In this document: positions 38,453-48,191 of the stretch, piece by piece
Numbering within the stretch: the first letter of the stretch is position 1
How the letters are laid out: every line of letters begins with the position of its first letter
Assembly (NCBI GenBank): GCA_037045265.1
Contig: JBAOHV010000019.1
Location: 124,001 to 188,000 of the forward strand
DNA from: JBAOHV01 sp037045265
GTDB taxonomy: Bacteria > Actinomycetota > Acidimicrobiia > Acidimicrobiales > Microtrichaceae
Length of the DNA: 64,000 nt
Direction of reading: 5' to 3'
Made by a program: the position numbers and the translations under genes
The notes under the pieces: model-generated
Databases searched by the model: none
Seen by the model: only the letters and a program-made list of their open reading frames with translations
Told to the model about the DNA's origin: nothing

Positions 38453-40651
38453 TCACAGGATGAACAGCATCTCCTGGTAGGTCGGCAACGGCCACAGGTC
38501 GTCGGCCACCAGGTTCTCCAGCTCGTCGGCCGCAGAACGCAGCACCTGCATGGCCGGCAGCAGCCGGTCAGCAGCGCGGGCGGCCTCGTCGTAGGAGGAT
38601 TGACCACCAGGATCGTCGTCGCCGTGGCCCAGCTCCTCGCCGAGCGCAGCCATCGCCTCGCTCAGCGACTTGACGGCCGAGCTCACCGCGGCCAGCGCGG
38701 TCGTTTCCGGATCGATCCCGGCGGCGCGCACCTGGTTGACGTTGGCGGCGAGCTCGGACTGATACCGCACTGCTGCCGGCAAGACGATCGTCGAAGCGAC
38801 CTCGTGCAGCGATCGGGCCTCGACCGCGATGCTGAGCGTGTACTGCTCCAGGTACACCTCGTAGCGGCTGGCGAGCTCGCGTGCGTTAAGCACTCCGTAG
38901 GTGGAGAAGAGCTCGCGGGTCAGGTCCGTGTCGAGCTCGGGCAGGGCGTGGACAGTCGAACGCAGGTTCGGAAGACCGCGGCGCTCTGCTTCGACCTGCC
39001 AGTCGTCGGAGTAGCCGTCGCCGTTGAACACGACCGAGCCGTGCTCTGTGATGATCGCCTGCAACAACTGCTGGACGGCGTCGTTGAAGTCGAGCCCTGA
39101 CCCGATCGATGCCTCGAGCTCCGTGGCGATGTGATCGAGCGACTCTGCCAGGATCGTGTTGATCGCGACCATCGGCCCCGCGATCGACTGCGAAGAGCCG
39201 ACGGCCCGGAACTCGAAGCGGTTGCCGGTGAAGGCAAGGGGGCTGGTCCGGTTGCGGTCGCCCGGATCGCTCGGCAGCTCGGGCAGCGTGTCCACCCCGA
39301 CCGCCAAAGTGCCCTTCTCCTTGGACTCGGTCGCACCGCCACGCGCCACCTGGTCGAAGACGTCTGCGAGCTGTTCGCCGAGGAAGATCGACATGATCGC
39401 CGGCGGCGCCTCGTTCGCGCCGAGCCGATGGTCGTTCGACGCCGACGCGACCGACGGCCCGCAGCAGGCCACCGTGGCGGTGCACGCCGCGGATGACCGC
39501 CGCGCAGAACACCAGGAACTGGGCGTTCTCGTGGGGCGTCTCACCGGGGTTCGAGCAGGTTGCCCTGGACGTCTGTTGCCGATCGAGAAGTTCACGTGCT
39601 TGCCGGAGCCGTTGACGCCCGGCGAACGGCTTCTCGTGGAGCAGGCACTCCATCCCGTACTGCTGGGCGACCCGTGACAGCGTCACCATCAACAGCTGCT
39701 GGTGATCGGTGGCGATGTTCGCCTTCTCGAAGACCGGGGCGATCTCGAACTGGGCGGGGGCCACCTCGTTGTGGCGGGTCTTGGCGGGGATGCCGAGCTT
39801 GAGCAGCTCCCGTTCCGCTTCGAGCATGAACGCCAGTACACGCTCGGGGATCGCACCGAAGTAGTGATCGTCGAACTCCTGGCCCTTGGGGCCCGGCGCC
39901 CCGAGCAGGGTCCGGCCCGCGACGCCATCAGGTCGGGGCGGGCGAAGTAGAAGTGCCGGTCGACCAGGAAGTACTCCTGCTCCGGGCCGGTGAACGAGAC
40001 GACCGTGTCGACCTGCTCGTGTGCCGAAGAGGCTGCAGAACCCTCTGGGCCTGCACGTTCATCGCCTGCTGGGAGCGCAGCAGCGGTGTCTTCTTGTCGA
40101 GCGCCTCGCCCGTCCAGGATACGAACACCGTCGGGATGCACAGCGTGTTCCCGTTCGGGTTCTCGAGGATGTAGGCGGGGCTGGTCACGTCCCAGGCGGT
40201 GTAGCCACGGGCCTCGAACGTGCCGCGGAGACCGCCGTGGGGGAAGCTCGAAGCATCGGGTTCGCCCTGGATCAGCGGTCTTCCCGGCGAACTCCGCGAT
40301 CGACGCGCCGGTGCCGTCGGGCTCGAGGAAGCTGTCGTGCTTCTCGGCGGTCAGACCGGTCAGTGGGTAGAAGACGTGTGCGTAGTGACTGGCGCCCTTC
40401 TCGAGCGCCCATTCCTTCATCGCCAGAGCCACGATGTCGGCTACCGACGGGTCGAGTGGCTCGCCGTGCTCGATGGTCGCCGTCACGCTGCGGTGCACAG
40501 CCTTGGGCAGGCGCTTCTTCATCTCGGCGCTCGAGAAGACGTTCTGCCCGAAGAGCTCGCCCGGTGCCCCTTGGGAGGCGAACGATCCGCTCGGCGGCGA
40601 GTACGAGATCACCGCTTCGATCGCCCGGCGTCGTGCATCGTGTCCGCTCAT
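38453..40651 (-). CDS. glnN: Glutamine synthetase type III
   Basis: About 730 residues restored, the length of GSIII rather than GSI or GSII. The N-terminal GSIII domain shows 'FGQNVFSSAEMKKRLPKAV' and 'FLEPDGTGASIAEFAGKT'. The catalytic part shows 'TGPEQEYFLVDRHFYFARP', 'KTRHNEVAPAQFEIAPVFE' and 'GNRFEFRAVGSSQSIAGPM', all GSIII-specific. Several frame breaks lie near 40276, 40030, 39930, 39620 and 39430; dropping one base at the first gives 'LIQGEPDASSFPHGG'. It joins glutamate and ammonia using ATP. The start ATG at 40651 follows a GGAG site. Confidence 0.93.
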
Positions 40652-40715
40652 CTTCAACTCCTCCGCCGGCACGCCACAGGCGCCGCGCCGGCTCGACGCT
40701 ACCCGGCGACGCCGC

Positions 40716-41542
40716 TCAGGCCGAACGGTCCTCGACGTCCTCCCTGGGGCGCTTCGCCGCATCGACGCTCGCCTGCAGTGCCGCCATCAGGTCGACAAGT
40801 TCGCCGGGCTGATCCGACTCGCCCGAAGGTTCCTCGATCAGCTGGTGTCCGGCTGCCTTCTCGGCGATCAGCGAACGGAGCTCAGCGGTGAACGAGTCGT
40901 GGTAGAGCTCCGGGTCCCAGTCCGCCGCCAGACCGGTGATGATCTGCCGGGCGAGCTCGACTTCACGCTCCCCCGGCTCGATCAGCGCGTCCAGGTCGAC
41001 GATCTCCGACGCGGGGACCACCTCGTCGGCGAAGCGCATCGTGGACATCGCCAGCACCCCCTGCAGCGGGCGGATCGCAGCCAGATACTGCTTGGTGCGC
41101 ATCACGACCATACCGATGCCCACGCGCTGTTCGTCCTGCATCGCCGTGGCGAGCAGCGCGTATGGCTTCTGTGCCGTCTCGTCGGCAGGGGCGAGCCAGT
41201 AGGTCTTCTCGTAGTGGATCGGGTCGATGGACGCGAGATCGACGAAGTCGGAGATCTCGACCGTGCGGGGTGGAACGCGGCCGGAGTGCCGCGACCTCTT
41301 CGGGGTCGAAGGTGACGTAACGGCCGGTGTCGACCTCGTAGCCGAGGGCGATGTCGGCCTTGTCCACCTTCTCGCCGGTGAGCTTGGAGACCTTGTCGTA
41401 ACCGATCCCGCGATCCGCTGCTGCGGTCTATCTGGTGGAAGTGGACCTTCTGGTCCCGTGTGGCGCCGAAGGCACGAACCGCCACGTTCACCAGGCCGAA
41501 GGCGATCGATCCGCGCCATATCTGTTGTGCCATGTGACTCAT
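40716..41542 (-). CDS. ku: Ku protein, non-homologous end joining
   Basis: About 274 residues restored; forms a homodimeric ring on DNA ends and recruits LigD. 'QIWRGSIAFGLVNVAVRAFG' is the typical start, then 'DKADIALGYEVDTGRYVTF', 'DPIHYEKTYWLAP', 'YLAAIRPLQGVLAMSTMRF' and a short basic/acidic C-terminus. Breaks lie near 41420 and 41275; the second is one extra C in a CCCC run, restoring 'RSTRTVEISDFVD'. The ATG at 41533 (MAQQIWRG) is an alternative start. It follows ligD by 17 bases on the same strand. Confidence 0.92.
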
Positions 41543-41559
41543 GGTACGGGCAACGGCAG

Positions 41560-43146
41560 CTATGACAGCGGGGGTAGGTCCTGTTGCAGGTCGATCAGGT
41601 CCGCCATCGGGTCACCGACCTGCCCGATCCGGGTGGGGACGTCCGCCAACAGCCAGCGGTTGCCGCGCAGGTCCGGATCGTCGATCTCGGACCAGGCGAT
41701 GGGCACCGACACCGGCGCCCCGGGGGCGGGACGTACGGACCAGGGCGCGACGAGTAGTCCTGTGGGGGGCATTCTGGGTGAAGTCCAGCCGGGCCAGGCC
41801 TCCGCGCTCGTCGGTGCGCCAGTTCCAGCTGACCAGCTCCGGGACGAACGAAGCGACCATCCGCGAGAGCTGCTCGACCCAGGCTCGGGTCTGGTCGAAT
41901 GTGTAGCGGGGGGCGACCGGCACCCAGATCTGCAGGCCGCGTTGGCCGGTCGTCTTCGCACACGCCCGAAGTCCCAGGTGCTCGAGCGCAGTGCGGTAGA
42001 GCCTGGCCAACACCACGACGTCGTCGAAAGTGGTCGAACCGCCCGGGTCGATGTCGATGAGTGCCCAGCTCGGCATCATCTGGGCGGCGCAGGTGGAGGT
42101 CCACGGGTGCAGCTCGACCGCGGCCAGGTTCGCCATGAACACCAGTGCAGCAGGTCGGTCGAGGACCGAGTACCACTCGGTGCGGCCCACGCGGGCGTGG
42201 TCGTCGTGCCAGCGTCCGAACCAGCCGGGGGCGTTAGAAGGAACCTCCTTCTGCCAGAACCCCTTGGAGCCGATCCCGTTGGGGAACCGCTGGAGGTTCA
42301 CGGGTCTGTCGGCGAGGTACGCCAGGATCAGTGGAGCGACGGTCGCATAGTGACGGATCAGGTCCCGCTTGGTGACGACCTGCCCACCGCCCGCAGCAGG
42401 GAAGAGCACCTTGTCCAGGTTGGTGAGCGTCAGGTCGATCCCGTCGACGTGCCAGGTGCCCCCGGCGCCGAGCGAGTCGAGCGCCTCGAGCTGCGAGCTC
42501 GACGGCGCGTGCCACCGGGAATGCGTGTCGGGCGGTGGTGGAGGAGGAAGGTGCGGGTGGCGGACCTGTTCGTTGGTGCGCCCGCTCAGGACCGACAACG
42601 GATGGTCCTCCGCGTCCCAGCCCTCGACCGCGTGCTCGTCGGACCCGTGGACGAGCAGCCACTGGTCCCCCTCGCGAAGCTGCGTCCCGTGCGCACCAGG
42701 GCGAAGCGACCGGCGAGCTTCTGGCCACGCAGCTCCAGGTGGATCTCCCCGGCGCCCAGCGCGGCTGACGCATCGTCGCCCTTGGTCAACGCGTAGTCGC
42801 CGATGTCCCAGACGATCATGTCGCCGGCGCCGTACTCACCCCGCGGGATGACTCCTTCGAAGTCCAGGTACTCCACAGGGTGATCCTCGGTGCGGACCGC
42901 CAGCCGACGGACAGATGCGTCGAGTGTCGGGCCCCGGGGTACCGCCCAGCTCACCAGCACGCCGTCGATCTCCAGGCGCAGGTCGTAGTGGGCCCGTCGG
43001 GCTCTGTGGTGCTGCACGACGAAGCGCCGCCGGTCAGCTGTGGCTCCTGGATCGACGGGTTCACCCGGGGGCTCGGGTGTGCGTCCGAACTCACGCTTCT
43101 CGCGGTACCGCTCCAGGCGATCCTCGGCACTCGTCACGGCGGGCAT
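41560..43146 (-). CDS. ligD: LigD-type end-joining protein with phosphoesterase and polymerase domains but no ligase domain
   Basis: About 527 residues restored. Residues 1-180 are the 3'-phosphoesterase domain ('RFVVQHHRARRAHYDLRLE', 'GVIPRGEYGAGDMIVWD'). The second part is the primase-polymerase domain, with 'LTNLDKVLFPAAGGG', 'LADRPVNLQRFPNG', 'WQKEVPSNAPGWF' and the metal-binding Asp pair in 'ALIDIDPGGST'. The ATP-dependent ligase domain (K-x-D-G) of full LigD is absent, and the order PE-POL differs from the mycobacterial POL-PE-LIG. Breaks lie near 42660 and 41770. It is in an operon with ku. A separate ligase must be encoded elsewhere if the pathway is complete. Confidence 0.85.
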
Positions 43147-43271
43147 CGTAACGACCGTCACCGCCGCGATGTCCGCCACACTCGTACGCTGGGTCGACGG
43201 ATTCGTGCACCTGCCCGGCGCATGGCACCGTGATCTGCGCCGCTACGCGGCCCTGGAACGATCGGACTGCC

Positions 43272-45081
43272 ATGTCGAGCGACAACACCCACTCCCGCAG
43301 CGACGAGCCTGAAGAAGGGTTCTCGGCGCTCGGACTCCACCCGACGATCCTCGAATCGCTGGTAAGGCTGGGCTACGAGGAGCCGACACCGATCCAGAGC
43401 GCAGCGATCCCTGAGATGATCGCAGGGCGCGACGTGTTGGGGCGCGCCGCCACCGGCACCGGCAAGACCGCTGCGTTCGCGCTCCCGATCCTCTCGAAAC
43501 TCGGCGGTGTCGACGATGACGAGCGGCTGTTCCCGGCTGCGCTGATCCTCGTGCCGACCCGTGAGCTGGCGATGCAGGTGTCAGAAGCCGTGCACCGCTA
43601 CGGCCGCGGTGTCGGAGTTCGTGTCCTGCCGATCTTCGGCGGCCAGCCGATCTGGCGACAGCTGCAGTCGCTCGAACGAGGGGTCGACGTGGTGGTGGCG
43701 ACACCCAGGCCGGGCGATGGACCACCTGCGGCGAGGCACCCTGGCGACGCACCGCCTCGCGACGGTCGTGCTCGACGAGGCCGACGAGATGCTCGACATG
43801 GGCTTCGCCGAGGACATCGAGACGATCCTGGCCGAGACGCCTGCCGTCCCGACAGACCGTGCTGTTCTCGGCGACCATGCCCGCCCGGATCGCCAAGCTC
43901 GCCAAGGCGTCACCTGAGCGATCCGGTGCACATCGAGATCCGTGCCGAGGCCCCCGATCCGGGGCACTGCCCCGCGCGTCCGCCAGACGCGCGTACATCG
44001 TGCCGCGGTCGCACAAGGCGGCGGCGCTTGGGCCGGATCCTCGACATCGAGGCACCGACGCGCGAGCGATCGTCTTCTGTCGCACCCGCCTCGAGGTCGA
44101 CTCTCTTGCCGAGACGCTCAACGGCCGCGGCTACCGAGCGGAGGGCCTGCACGGTGGTATGAGACCAGGAGCAGCGTGACCGGGTGCATGGGACGACTGC
44201 GCATCCGGAACCGGCCGAGCTGCTGATCGCCACCGATGTCGCGGCCCGCGGGCTCGACGTCGAGCATCCTCAGCCATGTCGTCAACTACGACGTCCCTTC
44301 GGCGCCCGAGACCTACGTGCACCGGATCGGCAGGGTCGGCCGCGCCGGGCGCGACGGGTGTGGCGATCACCCTCGCCGGGTCCACGGGAGCACCGGCTGC
44401 TCAAGAACGATCGAGCGCCTGACCGGCCAGCACCTGGAGATCGACCGGATCCCGACCGCTGCGGACCTGCGGACCAGACGCCTCGAAGTCACGACCGCCG
44501 CCCTGCGCGAAACCGCTATCGAAGGCGACCTGGAGCCGTACCGGGTGGTACTCGACGCGCTCGGCGGCGACATGGATCCGGTCGTCGTGGCTCTCGCTGC
44601 GGTCAAGCTCGCCCACGAGACCTCCAACCCGGCGCCTGATGAGGAGGACGAGATACCTGACCTGAGCCAGGGACGTGAGCGTGATCGTGATCGCGACCGG
44701 GGCAGCGACCGGGGCCGTGGCACCAAGGGATCCAAGCGGGACGAAACGTGGAAGAAGGACTCCCACAAGAAGGGCGGCAAGGACAAGCACGGCGGGCCAC
44801 GCCCCGTCGCCCCCGGTGAGGCCCGTCTCTACATCGGCGCCGGCCGCTCCGAAGGTGTCCGCCCGAAGGATCTGGTGGGAGCCATCACAGGCGAGTCGAG
44901 CGTCACCGGCAAGGACGTCGGCGTCGTGCGTATCGGTGACCACTACGCGCTGGTCGACGTGCCGGCCCGACACGCGGACGAGGTGCTGTGGTCACTTCGA
45001 CGCACCAAGATCAGGGGTGTCAAGCCCAAGGTGCGCCGAGACCGCGACACGAGCGACGACAAGCGGGACGAGCGGAACTGA
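43272..45081 (+). CDS. deaD: DEAD-box RNA helicase (DeaD/CsdA-like)
   Basis: About 600 residues restored. Motifs in order: Q 'YEEPTPIQ', I 'AATGTGKT', Ia 'PTRELA', II 'DEAD' in 'VVLDEADEMLDMGF', III 'SAT' in 'LFSATMPARI', IV 'AIVFCRT', V 'DVAARGLD', VI 'HRIGRVGRAGR'. A C-terminal Arg/Lys/Asp-rich linker ('RDRDRGSDRGRGTKGSKR') leads to a DbpA-like RNA-binding domain ('RLYIGAGRSEGVRPKDLVGA'). It has the densest frame damage in the window, at least six breaks between 43710 and 44400. Start ATG at 43272. It is divergent from ligD. It likely acts in ribosome assembly or cold adaptation. Confidence 0.9.
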
Positions 45082-46293
45082 GTGGGCGACGCCACAGCCG
45101 CCGCTCCCGAGCCGCTGGTGGTCCCCCAGGGCACGTTCCTGTTGCACCGTCACCCGGAACGCACCCGTGAAGGCCTGCGGGCCTGGGACTCGGCGGACTC
45201 GTTGCTGCTGCACCGCGTGGCCGGTGTCGACCCAGGCGTCGGCGCTGCCTGGACACCAGTCGGTGATGACGGCGCGACTCTGATCATCGGCGACGCGTTC
45301 GGCGCGCTCAGCGTCGGACTCGCGGCCAGTCGACCCACTGTGGTGCTCGACTCCTACTGCTCCGGGGTAGCCGTGCGGGAGAACCTCGAGGCGGCCGGGG
45401 TCGACCCCTCGGTGGTCGAGATCCGCGGGCCGCTGGAAGCGGTCGCAGCCCCATCCGGGCTCCCCCCTCTCGACCTGGTGGTCATCCGTCCGCCACGCCA
45501 GCTCGCCCTGCTCGAGCACCTGTTGCGCGGCGTGGCCGGGTATCTCCACCCCGGAACGGTCGTGGTGGCCGCCGACATGGTCCAGCACATCCACAGCTCC
45601 ACGATCCAGGTCTTCGAGCGTGTGATCGGACCGACGATCACCTCACGGGCCCGGCGACGCGCACGTCTGTTGGAGAGCACGCCGGATCCTGCGACCGAGC
45701 CCGGCGAGTGGGACTGGCCCGAGCGCAGCCTCGGCCCCCGTGGCCTGAAGGTGACGTCATGGCCCGGGGTGTTCGCCGCCGGCAGGACCGACCCGGCGAC
45801 CGCGCTGCTCGCCGACCACATGGCGACCGTGGGACCGGGCACGCATGTGGTCGATCTCGGCTGCGGGGACGGAGTCCTCGGCACGCTGGCGGGCATCGAG
45901 GGTGCCGATGTGACGTTCGTGGACGACTCCGCCCTGGCGCTCGAGTCGGCCCGCGCGACGTTCCTGGCCTCGGGCGGCGACGCGTCGTCAGCCCGGTTCG
46001 TCCACGGCAACGCGCTGTGCGACTGGGGCGGGTCCGACGGATCCGCGATCGACCCCGGGTCGGTCGACCTGATCGTCACGAACCCCCCGTTCCACGAGCA
46101 CCGGGCGATGGGCGATGCGATCGCCTGGCAGATGTTCGTCGACTCGCACCGGGCACTGCGTTCAGGCGGCGAGATCCTCGTCGTCGGCAACCGACACCTC
46201 GCTCACCACGCGAAGCTGCGTCGCATCTTCGGCAACTGCACGATCGTCGCGAGCACCTCGCGCTACGTCGTGGTTCGTGCGTCTCGGTCGTGA
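45082..46293 (+). CDS. RlmG/RsmC-like rRNA (guanine-N2) methyltransferase
   Basis: A 403-residue methyltransferase with the duplicated fold of RlmG and RsmC: a degenerate N-terminal copy ('LDSYCSGVAVRENLEAAG', 'LDLVVIRPPRQLALLEHLL') and an active C-terminal copy with SAM motif I 'VVDLGCGDGVLGTLAG' and catalytic 'IVTNPPFHEHRAMG'. It starts with GTG directly after the DEAD-box helicase stop, with no gap, which fits a shared job in ribosome maturation. The frame is intact. RlmG (23S G1835) versus RsmC (16S G1207) cannot be decided. Its end overlaps the convergent flavoprotein by 31 bases. Confidence 0.86.
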   Translation: MGDATAAAPEPLVVPQGTFLLHRHPERTREGLRAWDSADSLLLHRVAGVDPGVGAAWTPVGDDGATLIIGDAFGALSVGLAASRPTVVLDSYCSGVAVRENLEAAGVDPSVVEIRGPLEAVAAPSGLPPLDLVVIRPPRQLALLEHLLRGVAGYLHPGTVVVAADMVQHIHSSTIQVFERVIGPTITSRARRRARLLESTPDPATEPGEWDWPERSLGPRGLKVTSWPGVFAAGRTDPATALLADHMATVGPGTHVVDLGCGDGVLGTLAGIEGADVTFVDDSALALESARATFLASGGDASSARFVHGNALCDWGGSDGSAIDPGSVDLIVTNPPFHEHRAMGDAIAWQMFVDSHRALRSGGEILVVGNRHLAHHAKLRRIFGNCTIVASTSRYVVVRASRS

Positions 46294-47529
46294 AGCCAGG
46301 AGATGGCTCCCCTGGCAGCCGCCACCCCGGTGGCGAAGCATGCCTGTAGCAGGTAGCCGCCTGTCGGAGCGTCCCAGTCGAGCATCTCACCGGCCGCGAA
46401 GACCCCCGGACGGGAATTCAGCATGAACCGGTCGTCGAGCTCGGCCAGTCGGATCCCACCCGCTGTGGAGATGGCTCGCTCGAGTGGGGCGGTACCGCTC
46501 ACGACCAGAGCCGTGTCCTTGATCAGAGCGGCGAGCGGCTCCGACCCGGCGGGCAGGTCGTTGCCGGTCGCCTCACGCATCAGGCCGATCGCAACCGGTG
46601 CGAGCCCTACGAGGCGGGCGAGCGACTTCGAGCGGGATTCCTTCGCACGTCGTCTGCCCAGGCGGTCAACCAGGGTGAGGTGTTCCAGGTCGGGGCGCAG
46701 GTCCAGGTGCAACGTCGCCTCGCCCGCGGCGTCCAGCTGCGCTCGGACGACGCGCGACAACCCGTAGGCGGCCCCGCCTTCGAGCCCGTGTTCGGTGACC
46801 ATCAACTCGCCGCGCAGCGAGTTGTCACCGCAAGCGACGCCGATGTTCTTGACCGGCGCACCGGCGAAACGCTCGGCGAAAACCTGTGACCAGGTGATGT
46901 CGAGGCCGCAGTTCGATGCCCGCAACGGGGCGACATCGACCCCGGACGATTCCAGCGTCTGCACCCAGTCGCCGTTCGATCCGGTACCGGGCCAGCTCGC
47001 ACCGCCGAGGGTGAGCACCGCCGCGTCGGCGCGGATCGACGGTCGGGCCTGACGGCGTCTCGAGAAGGAGATGAGCGTCGTCGTCGCCCCATCCGGTCCA
47101 GCGGGTGGAACAGAGCGTGCGGACGCCGATCTGCTCGAGCCTGGCGAGCCAGGCGTCGAGCAGCCGATTCGCTCGCAAGCTCCTCGGGAACACCCGACCG
47201 CTCGAACCGACGAACGTCTCCTCGCCCAGCCCCTCGCACCAGACCCGCAGGTCCTCGGGTGGGAACCTCCTGACCGCGTCGATGATCGGACCGGCCGAGT
47301 CGCCGTAGCGGGTGAGGAAGACGTCGAGCGGTTCGGAGTGAGTCAGGTTCAGTCCACCACGACCGGCGAGGAGCAACTTGCGACCGGGTGCTGCCGTCGC
47401 CTCGACGAGCACCACCTCCAGCCCGTCCTCCGCCGCCAAGGTCTCCGCAGCGATCAGTCCGGCCGGGCCCCCGCCGATGACCGCCACTACAGCGGCGGCC
47501 GGCCCGTCAGCGGGTCCGGTTCCGGCCAC
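46263..47529 (-). CDS. HI0933/BaiN-type flavoprotein oxidoreductase
   Basis: About 420 residues restored. The N-terminal FAD site is 'VVAVIGGGPAGLIAAETLA', followed by the family tag 'GRKLLLAGRGGLNLTHSE'. 'VGSSGRVFPRSLRAN' and, after a break near 47030, 'LTLGGASWPGTGSNGDW' and the C-terminal FAD region 'GVFAAGEMLDWDAPTGGYLL' complete it. The family (HI0933, TIGR03862 type) has few known reactions; one member reduces bile-acid enones. Start GTG at 47529. It overlaps the methyltransferase gene tail to tail. Confidence 0.85.
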
Positions 47530-47623
47530 GTTCGGTCAGAGCTCTGCGGCGCGACTCCGAGCCACGCGTCACCGCGACGCCGTCTGCCACGTCGACCAGG
47601 AGCACATCGGGCTGCGCTGTCAT
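47507..47623 (-). pseudogene. Possible N-terminal remnant of a crotonase gene
   Basis: An ATG-started 38-codon frame reads 'MTAQPDVLLVDVADGVAVTR' and then 'ESRRRALTE', which resembles the opening of enoyl-CoA hydratases ('DGVAVVTLNRPE..ALT'). Nothing further of that family follows, because the flavoprotein gene begins inside it at 47529. It may be a leftover of deletion, or chance. Confidence 0.3.
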
Positions 47624-47680
47624 CGGACCGGGCTAGCACACGGTTGGAGCCGGGTTCACCCGATACGGCAGGATCTTTCG

Positions 47681-48172
47681 ATGCACCTGACGATGTCGCA
47701 CGATCTCGACGCATCCATGGAGCGGTGCTGGAAGATGTTCGTGGACCCCCAGAGCCACATCGCCAAGTTCACGGCGATGGGTCATCGTGAGATCGAGATC
47801 ATCGAGTGCGAGACCAGCGACGACCGCATCCGCCTGGTGATCGAACGTCTCGTGGACGCGGACATCCCCTCGTTCGCCCGTCGGGTGTTCCAGCCCACGA
47901 ACCGCGTGCGCAGCGTCGACGAGTGGTTCCGCAGGGAAGATGGAACCTGCGATGGGACCTTCGACCTGGAGTTCAAGGGCGCTCCGGTCGAGTCGTCCGG
48001 TACGACCCAGCTGAGCTGCGACGGTTCGCTCACCCGCTATGTGATCGATGTGGAAGTCGACGTCCGCGTACCTGTCATCGGCCGCCGCGTGTCCCCGATC
48101 GCCCGCGGGATCCTCGAACAGCAGCTCACCGCCGAGTTCAGGCTCGCCGATGAGTGGCTGTCGACCCACTGA
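47681..48172 (+). CDS. DUF2505 family protein
   Basis: A 163-residue protein of the actinobacterial DUF2505 family, related to lipid-binding START/SRPBCC folds: 'MSHDLDASMERCWKMFVDPQ', 'GHREIEIIECETSDD', 'FQPTNRVRSVDEWFR' and 'VRVPVIGRRVSPIARGILEQ'. The frame is intact. The ATG at 47681 has an AGGAT site. It is divergent from the flavoprotein and converges on the cyclopropane synthase. The role of the family is unknown; binding of a hydrophobic ligand is plausible. Confidence 0.83.
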   Translation: MHLTMSHDLDASMERCWKMFVDPQSHIAKFTAMGHREIEIIECETSDDRIRLVIERLVDADIPSFARRVFQPTNRVRSVDEWFRREDGTCDGTFDLEFKGAPVESSGTTQLSCDGSLTRYVIDVEVDVRVPVIGRRVSPIARGILEQQLTAEFRLADEWLSTH

Positions 48173-48191
48173 GTCGACCCACTGAGCGCTC

